A stretch of DNA of 28,993 bases from JBEEMU01 sp043778315 (lineage in GTDB: Bacteria > Bacteroidota > Bacteroidia > Chitinophagales > Saprospiraceae): contig JAYWGJ010000201.1 in the NCBI GenBank assembly GCA_043778315.1, positions 1 to 28,993 of the forward strand, given 5' to 3'. The number at the start of each line of letters is the position of its first letter. The stretch's first letter is position 1. The notes beneath the pieces were generated by a model. The model was given only the letters and a program-made list of their open reading frames with translations. It did not search any database and had not been told where the DNA came from. This document shows, piece by piece, positions 8,131-15,714 of the stretch. The position numbers and the translations under genes were made by a program.

Positions 8131-8643
8131 ATGAAAAAAATCATTTTCGCTTTAAGCCTAATCGCCATCGCCGCTACCACTACCGTAGCGCAAACCCGCA
8201 TCTGTTATGTGGACATCAATAAGGTACTCGATAAAGTACCCGACTACAAAACCGCGCAAGACCAACTCGACCAAGCCGCCGAAAAGTGGAAACAAGAGGT
8301 GCAAACTGAGCGCAACAAAATCGAGGATATGTACAAACGCTACCAAGCGGACGAAGTGCTACTCGACGAAAACTCGCGCAAAACCCGTCAGGCGGAGATA
8401 GAAAATAAAGAAAAACAAGTCCGCGACCTCCAAAAACAAAAGTTTGGCGCAGACGGACAACTCGCAAAAAAACGCCAGGAACTCGTAAAACCGATACAAG
8501 ATAAAGTATATACCGCTATTGAGCAGTATGCGAATGAAAAAGGCTATGACTTTATTTTTGATAAAAGCAGCACCACAGGTATGCTTTTCGCTAACGCAAA
8601 AGGCGACAAAACGGACGATATTATCAAAAAATTAGGCTTTTAA
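8131..8643 (+). CDS. OmpH/Skp-family periplasmic chaperone
   Basis: A 170-residue Skp-like protein expected to hold unfolded outer-membrane proteins in the periplasm. It starts with a clear signal peptide (lysines, then IIFALSLIAIAATTTVAQ). The mature N-terminus has the family's ICYVDINKVLDKVPDY segment, followed by a long charged helical region (about residues 40-130, rich in Lys, Gln and Glu), the tentacle-like coiled coil. It closes with the usual AIEQYANEKGYDFIFD and a short hydrophobic end. A second family member follows after a terminator, so the two are tandem paralogues with separate transcription. Confidence 0.9.
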   Translation: MKKIIFALSLIAIAATTTVAQTRICYVDINKVLDKVPDYKTAQDQLDQAAEKWKQEVQTERNKIEDMYKRYQADEVLLDENSRKTRQAEIENKEKQVRDLQKQKFGADGQLAKKRQELVKPIQDKVYTAIEQYANEKGYDFIFDKSSTTGMLFANAKGDKTDDIIKKLGF

Positions 8644-8647
8644 TACC

Positions 8648-8693
8648 AAAGAATTGACTTGCGCTTATTAGAGGTGCAGGTCAATTCTTTTAT
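8648..8693 (+). terminator. Hairpin terminator between the OmpH paralogues
   Basis: AAAGAATTGAC (8648-8658) pairs with GTCAATTCTTT (8680-8690), and the stem extends inward by CTTGC/GCAGG-type pairs including one G-T. A T-rich stretch follows, just 5 bases after the first OmpH stop codon. Confidence 0.75.
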
Positions 8694-8753
8694 TATTATC
8701 AATTACAATAATAAATATACACAACCATTTAAAAATTTATTTAATCAATCCGC

Positions 8754-9329
8754 ATGAACTTACTTGCAAAATTCGGCATCGCTGCCGCTCTATTTATCGG
8801 CACGACGGTTGCCGCACAAGCACAAAAAATCGGCTACCTCAACTCGGCCGCCTTATTAGCCGAAATCCCTGAGGTGAAAAAAGCAGACGCTAACCTCAGC
8901 GCGCTGCAAAAGCAACTCCAAAAACAAGGCGAAGCGATGCAGCAAAAAATGCAAGCCAAATACCAAGAAACGATGGAGAAAGCGCAAAAAGGCGCGTTGC
9001 CGAAAGCAGAAGAGGAAGCGGTAAGCAAAGAATTGCAGGTGCAACAAGCGGAATTGCAAAAATATGAAGAAAAAATGCAAGCCGACCTGGGTGCAAAACG
9101 CGAAGCGTTGCTCTCGCCGATTTTGAAACGTGTGGACGACGCGATAAAAGCGGTAGCGAAAGAACGCGGCTACAAAATGATTTTTGACTCGAGTACGGGC
9201 GCAATCGTTTATGCCGACGGCGACGACATCACGCCGTTCGTAAAAGGCAAACTCGGTATGACTGTCACCGCAGGCGCGCCTGTTAGCTCGCCAGCTGTGA
9301 AATCGGGCGCAACTAAAAAAGGCAAATAA
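8754..9329 (+). CDS. OmpH/Skp-family periplasmic chaperone (second copy)
   Basis: A 191-residue paralogue of the upstream gene. The signal peptide (LLAKFGIAAALFIGTTVAAQAQ) ends in an Ala-x-Ala type site. The mature part begins KIGYLNSAALLAEIPEV, then a long Gln/Lys/Glu-rich coiled coil (about residues 45-130), then DDAIKAVAKERGYKMIFDSS. The C-terminal tail carries about 25 residues of low-complexity Ser/Ala/Gly/Lys sequence absent from the first copy. Tandem OmpH genes are frequent in Bacteroidota, often beside the barrel-assembly gene bamA; no bamA is seen here. Confidence 0.9.
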   Translation: MNLLAKFGIAAALFIGTTVAAQAQKIGYLNSAALLAEIPEVKKADANLSALQKQLQKQGEAMQQKMQAKYQETMEKAQKGALPKAEEEAVSKELQVQQAELQKYEEKMQADLGAKREALLSPILKRVDDAIKAVAKERGYKMIFDSSTGAIVYADGDDITPFVKGKLGMTVTAGAPVSSPAVKSGATKKGK

Positions 9330-9366
9330 TTTAGGAATGAAGAGAAAATAAGGGACTGAATATTGT

Positions 9367-9462
9367 CACGCAGAATTTTGGGTCAAAACAAGGCAGATTT
9401 GAGGCGCGATGCCTGGCATCGTAACGATAAATCTAACGCAGTTTTGGCACAAAAGGCAAGTG
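9367..9462. repeat. Long imperfect inverted repeat (candidate structured RNA or REP/MITE-like element)
   Basis: Arm 9376-9400 (TTTTG-GGTCAAAAC...AGATTT) is the imperfect reverse complement of 9429-9454 (AAATCT...GTTTTGGCACAAAA). The centre has a near-perfect CGATGCC (9407-9413) / GGCATCG (9415-9421) pair, and the match continues weakly outward to CAC (9367) and GTG (9462). Its higher GC content than the surrounding spacer suggests a defined element. Confidence 0.55.
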
Positions 9463-9510
9463 AGAATACAGTACCTTATTTTGGACGCGTTCCTTATATT
9501 GTTTTCAAAA

Positions 9511-9545
9511 AAAAACCTCTTGTAGTGATACAAGAGGTTTTTTTT
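9511..9545 (+). terminator. Hairpin terminator
   Basis: AAAAACCTCTTGTA (9511-9524) pairs with TACAAGAGGTTTTT (9529-9542) around a GTGA loop and runs into eight T. It probably ends transcription from the second OmpH gene or from the structured repeat; the left A-run makes it able to act on both strands. Confidence 0.85.
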
Positions 9546-9577
9546 ATTCATTTTTTGAATACCGAAATACTAAACAA

Positions 9578-9614
9578 AAAAAGAGTTTCACGCTAGCCGC
9601 GTAAAACTCTTTTT
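9578..9614 (-). terminator. Terminator of tRNA-Val
   Basis: AAAAGAGTTT (9579-9588) pairs with AAACTCTTTT (9604-9613), with a further ACGC/GCGT pair inside. Read on the minus strand it comes directly after the tRNA and ends in a T-run. Confidence 0.75.
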
Positions 9615-9619
9615 AACTG

Positions 9620-9694
9620 TGAGTAGTGTAGGATTCGAACCTACGACCCTCTGCTTGTAAGGCAGATGCTCTAAACCAACTGAGCTAACCACCC
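9620..9694 (-). tRNA. tRNA-Val (anticodon UAC)
   Basis: The minus strand gives a full cloverleaf: acceptor GGGTGGT pairing with ACTACTC (two G-U pairs), a D-arm with AGCTCAGTTGGTTTAGAGC, an anticodon stem TCTGC/GCAGA around loop CTTACAA, and a T-arm with GGTTCGAATCC. The anticodon TAC (9657-9659 on plus) reads valine codons. The discriminator base is A; the 3' CCA is not encoded. A promoter and terminator flank it on the same strand, so it is a single-gene transcript. Confidence 0.96.
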
Positions 9695-9726
9695 TTTTAC
9701 CAATGTCTTTACCTACAAAAGCTATG

Positions 9727-9757
9727 CAAAGGTACGATTAGTTTTTGTACTTCCAAA
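9727..9757 (-). promoter_or_regulatory. Promoter of tRNA-Val
   Basis: On the minus strand: TTTG (9757-9754), 19 bases, then TACCTTTG (9734-9727) followed by CA. Both boxes and the spacing fit the Bacteroidota consensus, and the tRNA begins 32 bases downstream. This is the best promoter match in the window. Confidence 0.75.
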
Positions 9758-9904
9758 TATTTTTTGCTTTTTTTATTATAATAATCAAAAAATATCAAAT
9801 AGGAAGCAAACTAATTATTCTAATATATTGATAATCAATAATTTAAAACTTAATACCTGTACCTATACGACAATCATTTTTTTATTTATCACAGAAATGC
9901 ACAC

Positions 9905-9931
9905 TTTGTATCTAAAAATACTGTAATTTTG
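9905..9931 (+). promoter_or_regulatory. Candidate promoter for the DUF6882-like gene
   Basis: TTTG at 9905-9908 and TAATTTTG at 9924-9931, with a rather short 15-base spacer. The ATG lies 35 bases downstream. Confidence 0.4.
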
Positions 9932-9966
9932 TTTGGTAAAGTAACGACAGTTTTTTAAGACAAACT

Positions 9967-10614
9967 ATGAAAAAAAATATTCTTATCACCGTTGCAATAC
10001 TTTTGCAATGCTGCTACGCCATATCAGTTAAGGCGCAACAAACGCGCAAGCCGCCCACGCCCAAAGTCCCGCAGTTGCCCGCAAACCGGGCGCACAAACC
10101 CGCAGCCGCCGCGACTTCTGCCGCCGCCGCGCCACAGCAAGCACGAACCATAGAGCGCGCGGAAGATGCGCGTACTTACCGCGAATTAGTAGCGGGCGCG
10201 AGGAGCTATATGAAGCAGCAGCAGAAACAAATGCAAAATATATACGACCTAAAAGCGCATTATCAGCGCGGCTGGCGCGACGACCAAAACCACATTATGG
10301 AATGGGGTTCTGACGCGAATACGACTTTAAAAGTTAAATTTACGGAGGTAGCAATGTATTTTCCGGATACGCAAACGTGGGCGTGGATAAACTTCACGAA
10401 CCCAGCAATGGACGAAGTAGTGCGCTACGGCAAGCGCAAGGGTTTTGCGGAGCTATCGAGCGAGTCGGTGGAAGGCGTAGATGCCGCGAAAGCGGAGCAG
10501 CTTTGCGCCGTGACGGCATTCATTTTGTACGCCAAAGGTTACGAAATAATCGGCACAAAAGACGAGTCGCACAGCTTGTATGTGGTGCTGAATAATATTG
10601 AAAAGAAAGATTAG
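9967..10614 (+). CDS. Secreted DUF6882-like protein
   Basis: 215 residues with a signal peptide (KKNILITVAILLQCCYAISVKAQ) and then a low-complexity Pro/Ala-rich linker (about residues 25-60, with runs of Ala) before a folded C-terminal part. That part contains QTWAWINFTNPAMDEVV, YGKRKGFAEL and AVTAFILYAKGYEIIG, a pattern I associate with DUF6882 proteins, which share a Trp-x-Trp block followed by a helix and a Gly-Tyr end. The function of that family is unknown. The Ala/Pro linker suggests the domain is displayed away from the membrane. It is followed closely by a DUF6892-like gene, with which it may be co-transcribed. Confidence 0.6.
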   Translation: MKKNILITVAILLQCCYAISVKAQQTRKPPTPKVPQLPANRAHKPAAAATSAAAAPQQARTIERAEDARTYRELVAGARSYMKQQQKQMQNIYDLKAHYQRGWRDDQNHIMEWGSDANTTLKVKFTEVAMYFPDTQTWAWINFTNPAMDEVVRYGKRKGFAELSSESVEGVDAAKAEQLCAVTAFILYAKGYEIIGTKDESHSLYVVLNNIEKKD

Positions 10615-10649
10615 AATAAAACTATATATCTCCAATTTTTAAGATTTTA

Positions 10650-11063
10650 ATGATGTTTCAAGATTTTAATTTCAAACTCGCGGTTATCAACGAGCTTATG
10701 TACAACCAAGAAACGCTCAAACCGAAGTTTGACGTTTATGCGTTTTCGGAGCAGCACAATATCGATAGGAGCCAGATGCGTTGGGAGTACGAAATGATAC
10801 CCGAAGTACGCGAGTATTTCGAAAATCTCGAAATACCCTCCGATTTATTACCGACAATCACTGTGCTTTCGCAAGACGGCGGCGACTATATTCACTTGCA
10901 AGTCTGCCCAATGTGGGACGGAGAAGATGACCTATTCAATATCACATCGACAGCAGATTGCGCCTTATTACCGAATCTAAAAAGTGTTGTTTTGCTTTAC
11001 GACGACGCTGAAATTATGGTCGGGGAATTTGAGAAATTAGGGATTTCGGCAGTGTATTTGTAA
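10650..11063 (+). CDS. DUF6892-like cytoplasmic protein
   Basis: 137 residues, no signal peptide or membrane segment, acidic. The pattern FNFKLAVINELMY, LKPKFDVYAF, IPEVREYFENLEIP, WDGEDDLFNI and LLPNLKSVVLLYDD resembles DUF6892 proteins, a small uncharacterised family. Such solitary acidic proteins sometimes act as immunity or regulatory factors, but nothing here proves it. It starts 35 bases after the DUF6882-like gene; the two may form an operon. Two adjacent ATG codons begin the frame (10650 and 10653). Confidence 0.6.
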   Translation: MMFQDFNFKLAVINELMYNQETLKPKFDVYAFSEQHNIDRSQMRWEYEMIPEVREYFENLEIPSDLLPTITVLSQDGGDYIHLQVCPMWDGEDDLFNITSTADCALLPNLKSVVLLYDDAEIMVGEFEKLGISAVYL

Positions 11064-11134
11064 CCTATTTATTTTGCCAATATTAAATTTAATAATAGAT
11101 AGTTTTAAATATTTATTCATAATAAAAATAAAAA

Positions 11135-11740
11135 ATGGGTTTTAGTAATTTTCGTAAAATACGGCAGGTGACCAAAAAATTTGGTTTAGATGCCGAATTG
11201 GTCGAGCGCGTAGATGATATTCTGCCCGTTCAGCCGAGTGCGTGGCTCGTAGAGACTTTAATGATTGCAGAAGAAATGCCGCTTACGAACGAAAAAAGCA
11301 AGTCGGAACGCATCGTTTCGCCTATTTTGATAGAAGTAGCGCGTAAATATAAAGGACAGATTACGATGTTTTCGGGCGAGGAACTGAGTGTTGCGCCGCA
11401 AGACGATTTGTCGGGCGAATGTGATTTTTTCTTTGGCTTGCACGCCGCAAAACCGTATTTGGAAGCTCCGATTATGACATTAGTAGAGGCAAAAGATGAG
11501 GATTTGGAATGGGGCGTTGCGCAATGTGCAGCGCAAATTTACGCGGCGTATTTATACAATAAAAACGAAGAAAAGGAAATAAGTGTACTTTATGGTTGCG
11601 CGACAACGGGCGACGATTGGCAGTTTATCCGCTTCGAGAACGGCATATTTTATATCGATAGTCGCCCGACCACGAATTTACCGACCGTTTTAGGTTCGTT
11701 TCATAAAATATTTGATTATTATACCAAAAAAAGTATTTAA
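11135..11740 (+). CDS. PD-(D/E)XK nuclease-like protein, uncharacterised
   Basis: 201 residues, cytoplasmic. The middle holds a possible nuclease-fold core: IVSPILIEVARKY, then a conserved Asp in GECDFFFG, then the Glu-x-Lys triad in TLVEAKDEDLEWG, followed by a helix with AQCAAQIYAAYLY. This Asp...Glu-x-Lys order with a following Gln helix is typical of PD-(D/E)XK proteins. The N-terminal 50 residues do not resemble a known DNA-binding domain. No methyltransferase or transposase lies nearby, so a restriction role is not supported. A minus-strand gene at 26809-27468 shows the same layout. Confidence 0.55.
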   Translation: MGFSNFRKIRQVTKKFGLDAELVERVDDILPVQPSAWLVETLMIAEEMPLTNEKSKSERIVSPILIEVARKYKGQITMFSGEELSVAPQDDLSGECDFFFGLHAAKPYLEAPIMTLVEAKDEDLEWGVAQCAAQIYAAYLYNKNEEKEISVLYGCATTGDDWQFIRFENGIFYIDSRPTTNLPTVLGSFHKIFDYYTKKSI

Positions 11741-11794
11741 AAATAAATTTTCTCTTTCTAAAAAAAACATATTCATTTAATTTATATTATTATT

Positions 11795-13096
11795 ATGCGA
11801 TACGAATTATTGCCTTCCGCTTTTTTCGCCAAAAACCGCAAGCGTTTTGCTGCTGCGATGAAACCGAACTCGATTGCTATATTTAAGAGCAGCGACATGA
11901 TGCCGCGCACGGGCGACCAATATCATTTGTACCGACAAAACCCTGATTTGTACTATTTTACGGGTGTCGACCAAGAGGAAACGATACTTTTGATGTATCC
12001 CGACTGCGTCAAGGAGCGGTTTCGCGAAGTGCTTTTTGTGCGTCGTACCGACGAGCATACGGCGATTTGGGAAGGCGCGAAACTGACGAAACCCGAAGCG
12101 GCAGCCCTTTCGGGTATCGATAACATTATTTGGTACGACGAACTCAATCCGACGTTCAACGAGTTGGTTTTGTTGGCAGATAATGTGTATATTAATTGCA
12201 ACGAAAACGACCGTTTTGTAGCGACTGTGGATTACAGCGACCTGCGTTTTGCACGCGAAATGCGCGAAAAATATCCGAACCACAACTACTTCCGCAGCGC
12301 GCCGATAATGAAAAAATTGCGCACCCGCAAGTCGGAAATAGAGGTGCAAACCATACAACACGCCTGCAATATCACCGAAAAAGCGTTCCGTCGCGTATTG
12401 GAATTTACGCAGCCGAACGTCTGGGAATTTGAGATTGAGGCGGAAATTACGCATGAGTTTATCCGCAACCGCGCTACGGGTCACGCCTACACGCCTATCA
12501 TCGCGTCGGGCGCGAACGCCTGCGTTTTGCATTATATCACGAACGATTGCATCTGTAAAGATGGCGATTTGATACTCCTCGATTTCGGTGCGGAGTACGG
12601 CAATTACGCCGCCGACCTGACGCGCTGCATTCCTGCAAGCGGTCGGTTCACGAAGCGGCAACGCGAGGTTTATGATGCGGTTTTGCGCGTGCATCGCGAA
12701 GCGACAACGATGCTCGTCCCTGGCAATACGCTGGAGGAACTCAATAAGGAGGTCGGTAAATTGATGGAAAGCGAGCTGATTGGCTTGCGCCTAATAGACC
12801 GACACGACGTTGCGAAGCAAAACCCCGACGCGCCGCTCTACAAAAAATATTTTATGCACGGCAACTCGCATCATTTGGGTCTCGATGTGCATGATTTGAT
12901 GAATCGGTACGACCCGTTTCGGGCTGGCAACGTGTTCACGAACGAGCCTGGAATTTATATCCGCGAGGAAGGCATCGGTATTCGCATCGAAAACGATTTG
13001 CTGATTACCGATGACGGAACGGTCGACTTAATGAAAAATATTCCGATAGAAGCGGACGAAATAGAAACGCTGATGAACGCTAAAATTATGGCGTAA
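11795..13096 (+). CDS. pepP: Xaa-Pro aminopeptidase (M24B family)
   Basis: A 433-residue metallopeptidase that removes an N-terminal residue preceding proline. The N-terminal ~170 residues form the aminopeptidase P N-domain (RNPDLYYFTGVDQEE and similar blocks). The C-terminal pita-bread domain carries all five expected metal ligands: Asp263 and Asp274 in LLDFGAEYGNYAADLTR, His359 in HGNSHHLGLDVHD, Glu384 in TNEPGIYI and Glu399 in GIRIENDLLI. His366 of the VHD block fits the substrate-binding His. Length and spacing match the E. coli PepP family. The DUF4230 gene follows after only 13 bases, implying co-transcription. Confidence 0.92.
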   Translation: MRYELLPSAFFAKNRKRFAAAMKPNSIAIFKSSDMMPRTGDQYHLYRQNPDLYYFTGVDQEETILLMYPDCVKERFREVLFVRRTDEHTAIWEGAKLTKPEAAALSGIDNIIWYDELNPTFNELVLLADNVYINCNENDRFVATVDYSDLRFAREMREKYPNHNYFRSAPIMKKLRTRKSEIEVQTIQHACNITEKAFRRVLEFTQPNVWEFEIEAEITHEFIRNRATGHAYTPIIASGANACVLHYITNDCICKDGDLILLDFGAEYGNYAADLTRCIPASGRFTKRQREVYDAVLRVHREATTMLVPGNTLEELNKEVGKLMESELIGLRLIDRHDVAKQNPDAPLYKKYFMHGNSHHLGLDVHDLMNRYDPFRAGNVFTNEPGIYIREEGIGIRIENDLLITDDGTVDLMKNIPIEADEIETLMNAKIMA

Positions 13097-13109
13097 GCCG
13101 CTATATATT

Positions 13110-13805
13110 ATGTCTTTTTTGACCGACCTCAATACGGCACTCGCCGACCTTTCGCGCAGCGCGGGTACCTCGTCGCTCAAAATCGGTTTGGTGCTGGGTC
13201 TTTTTCTGCTCTCGTTTGTGGGCGGCGGCTGGCTCGTGTACAATTGGGCGGTGAAACCGACCGAAATAGTGCGCAGCGAAGACTCGAAGGTTTTGTTAGA
13301 AAAAATACAAAAAGTATGCAAATTAGTAACCGTAGAAGGTAGTTTTTCAGATATTTATAGCTATGAAGACCATTATTACTACGATATTAGCTTATTTACC
13401 AAAAAAGCATTGCTAAAAGTAAACGCCAAAGTGCTGGTTGGCGTGGATTTGACAAAAGCCAAATTTGCAACTAATACAGCGCGTAAAGAACTGACTATCA
13501 GTAATATACCGCAGCCCGAAATATTGAGCATCGACCCTGATGTGCAATATTATGATGTGACGGAAGGCACGTTTAATAATTTTACGGCGGCAGAACTCAC
13601 GCAACTCAACGTAAAAGCGAAAGCGCAAATAAAAGAAAAGGCGCAAAATAGCGAACTGATGCACATCGCCGAAAAGCAAGGAAATGCGATTTTTGATTTG
13701 ATGGAATACATTTGTACCGATGCAGGCTGGCGCGTGGTGTACAATCCGCCGCGAAAAACGGAGGCAGAAAAAGGTAAGATTTTTATTGATACGCTAAAAC
13801 AATAA
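13110..13805 (+). CDS. DUF4230 membrane-anchored protein
   Basis: 231 residues: a short cytoplasmic N-terminus, one transmembrane helix (about residues 23-45, KIGLVLGLFLLSFVGGGWLVY) and a periplasmic or external domain. The pattern KVCKLVTVEGSFSDIY, then KKALLKVNAKVLVGVDLTK, then ELTISNIPQPEILSID, then a Lys/Glu/Ala-rich helix, matches DUF4230 as I know it. The function is unknown. It lies 13 bases after the aminopeptidase P gene in the same direction. Confidence 0.8.
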   Translation: MSFLTDLNTALADLSRSAGTSSLKIGLVLGLFLLSFVGGGWLVYNWAVKPTEIVRSEDSKVLLEKIQKVCKLVTVEGSFSDIYSYEDHYYYDISLFTKKALLKVNAKVLVGVDLTKAKFATNTARKELTISNIPQPEILSIDPDVQYYDVTEGTFNNFTAAELTQLNVKAKAQIKEKAQNSELMHIAEKQGNAIFDLMEYICTDAGWRVVYNPPRKTEAEKGKIFIDTLKQ

Positions 13806-14142
13806 TTTGGAATGCGTCGAAAAAAAGAGCGGACTTCGTTATAAAAACGAAGTCCGCATCTCCTATTTAATCACCATTAACCAATCTTTCCGCATGAATT
13901 GACAACTCAAAGAAACAAATTTAGTTTGATTACCTATTTCAGTTCCGAATTGTAAAAATTATACAGCGAAAATAATGCCACTTTTTATGTAACACTGTTT
14001 TATGTAAACAATAAATTGATATTTTTTTTATTAGTTTCATAAAATATTAATATACAATTTATTACGAATAGTATTAATAATAAATATGTTTTAAAAAAGT
14101 TCTTTTACAAGTTAAATATATAACCTCCAAAATCTCAATTCT
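13806..14142. other. Intergenic region with a minus-facing hairpin and a short direct repeat
   Basis: No coding frame supported. It has the hairpin at 13822-13857, a candidate minus-strand -7 element (TAAATTTG, 13923-13916), and a direct repeat TTTTATGTAA at 13983-13992 and 13998-14007, ahead of the metallophosphatase gene. The remainder is AT-rich without clear signals. Confidence 0.5.
13822..13857 (-). terminator. Hairpin with its T-run on the minus strand
   Basis: GCGGACTTCGTT (13829-13840) pairs perfectly with AACGAAGTCCGC (13846-13857). On plus it is followed by ATCTCCTATTT, which is a poor T-run; on minus it is followed by CTC and seven T. It ends a plus-strand gene at 13805 but is better oriented for a minus-strand transcript, for which no gene is seen. 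Confidence 0.6.
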
Positions 14143-15699
14143 ATGATTTCATTCTACAAAAAAATAAATTTTCTGTTTTTTGTCAGTATTTTTTTAGTTG
14201 CAACAGCTTGCACAACGACCAAAACAGCGACCAATAAATCGCCGAAAACGGACGATAAAATAGACATCGCATTTTTGCAAATTAACGATGTGTATGAAAT
14301 TTCGCCTTTGGAAGGCGGAAAAGTGGGCGGCTTGGCGCGAATAGCGACTTTGCGCAAGCAGTTAGTCAAAGAAAATGCGAACACGACGACTATTATGGCT
14401 GGTGATTTTTTCAACCCGTCGGTGATAGGAACGCTCAAATACGAAGGCAAAAAAATATCGGGCAAGCAGATGATTGAAGTGCTGAACGAAATGGGTTTGC
14501 AGTACGCGGCGTTCGGCAATCACGAGTTCGACATCAAGGAAAACGAAGTGGAAGAGCGGCTCAACGAGTCGCGATTTGAGTATATTTCGGGCAATGTGAT
14601 GCACCAAAAAGGCGATATTATCAAGCCGTTTGAGCAAAAAGGGAAGCCGATTGCGGCGTACAAAATCCTTACTTTCACCGACGCAGACGGCACTTCGGTG
14701 CGCGTCGGCATCATCGCCGAAACGATACCGATGAATAAACAGCCGTTTGTGTGGTACGGCGACGAGCGCGACACCTACAAAGCGACGTATAATTTGCTGA
14801 AAGATAGCACCGATTTTATGGTCGCGATAACGCACCTGAACGTCGCCGACGACCTCGCGCTCGCCAAACTCGTGCCGCAAATTCCGCTCATCATGGGCGG
14901 ACACGACCACAATCATCAGTTGCACAAAACCGACGGCGGCGTGACCGTCGCGAAAGCAGATGCGAACGCAAAAACCGCGTATATTCATCGAATTAGCTTC
15001 GATAAACGTACCAAAAAAGCAAGTATCACTTCCACACTCGTCAATATCGACGAAAAAATAGCCGAAGACGCAGCCACAAAAGCCATCGCCGACAAATGGG
15101 AGGCGATAGCGCAAAAAAGTTTTATGGATTTGGGTTTCAACCCCAAAGGACTCGTATATACTACCAAAGAACCGCTAGACGGACGCGAGCAAATCGTTCG
15201 TTCGCAGCCCGCTTTGTTGCCGCAGCTTATCGCAAAATCGATGCTAGCGGCTTCGCCTAATATGGACTGTGCGTTTTTTAACGGCGGCTCTATTCGCATC
15301 GACGACATACTACAAGGTGCTGTAAATGAGTACGATATAATCAGAACGCTGCCTTACGGCGGCAATATTGTGAACGTAGAAATACGCGGCAGCTTGCTCC
15401 GAAAAATACTGAATATCGGTACAAACCAAAATAAAGGAACGGGCGATTATTTGCAATACGCAGGCATTAATTTGGAGAAGAAAGATTGGACAATCAACGG
15501 CGCGAAGCTCGACGAAACGAAGCTATATAAAGTGGCGACGAACGATTATACGATGAGCGGAAAACTCAAAAACCTCGATTTTATCAAGGACGGAACGGAC
15601 GGAATTGGTAAAATACAAACTTTTGCGAACGACAAAACCGACTTACGCCGCGACCTCCGCCTCGCTTTCATAGACTATTTGCGCGGACTGAAAAATTAA
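14143..15699 (+). CDS. 5'-nucleotidase / metallophosphatase lipoprotein (UshA-like)
   Basis: 518 residues. The N-terminus has a hydrophobic signal ending FLVATAC, a plausible but imperfect lipobox, so it may be a lipoprotein facing the periplasm. The metallophosphatase domain shows LQINDVYEI, AGDFFNPS, FGNHEFD, THLNV and GGHDHNH, the five metal-ligand blocks. In the first block the usual His is Tyr, which I recall as normal for this subfamily. The C-terminal 5'-nucleotidase domain holds FFNGGSIRIDDI and RTLPYGGNIV. It likely releases phosphate from nucleotides outside the inner membrane. The murB start follows 15 bases after the stop. Confidence 0.88.
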   Translation: MISFYKKINFLFFVSIFLVATACTTTKTATNKSPKTDDKIDIAFLQINDVYEISPLEGGKVGGLARIATLRKQLVKENANTTTIMAGDFFNPSVIGTLKYEGKKISGKQMIEVLNEMGLQYAAFGNHEFDIKENEVEERLNESRFEYISGNVMHQKGDIIKPFEQKGKPIAAYKILTFTDADGTSVRVGIIAETIPMNKQPFVWYGDERDTYKATYNLLKDSTDFMVAITHLNVADDLALAKLVPQIPLIMGGHDHNHQLHKTDGGVTVAKADANAKTAYIHRISFDKRTKKASITSTLVNIDEKIAEDAATKAIADKWEAIAQKSFMDLGFNPKGLVYTTKEPLDGREQIVRSQPALLPQLIAKSMLAASPNMDCAFFNGGSIRIDDILQGAVNEYDIIRTLPYGGNIVNVEIRGSLLRKILNIGTNQNKGTGDYLQYAGINLEKKDWTINGAKLDETKLYKVATNDYTMSGKLKNLDFIKDGTDGIGKIQTFANDKTDLRRDLRLAFIDYLRGLKN

Positions 15700-15714
15700 T
15701 TTTTTATATTTATA

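Larger units (their letters stand above)
9330..9966. other. Intergenic region with a structured repeat, two terminators and tRNA-Val
   Basis: No convincing protein gene. From left to right it holds a long imperfect inverted repeat (9367-9462), a terminator facing the plus strand, a minus-strand terminator, tRNA-Val on the minus strand with its promoter, and an AT-rich stretch with a candidate plus-strand promoter. Confidence 0.7.

Noticed and set aside
9363..9596. A 77-residue plus-strand frame before tRNA-Val
   Set aside because: It runs through the structured repeat and two terminator hairpins and has no protein-like features.
11807..12694. A 295-residue minus-strand frame
   Set aside because: It lies entirely antisense to the aminopeptidase P gene, whose motifs are all intact, and shows no recognisable domain.
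14362..15114. A 250-residue minus-strand frame
   Set aside because: Antisense to the metallophosphatase gene; its openness follows from the codon pattern of the real gene.
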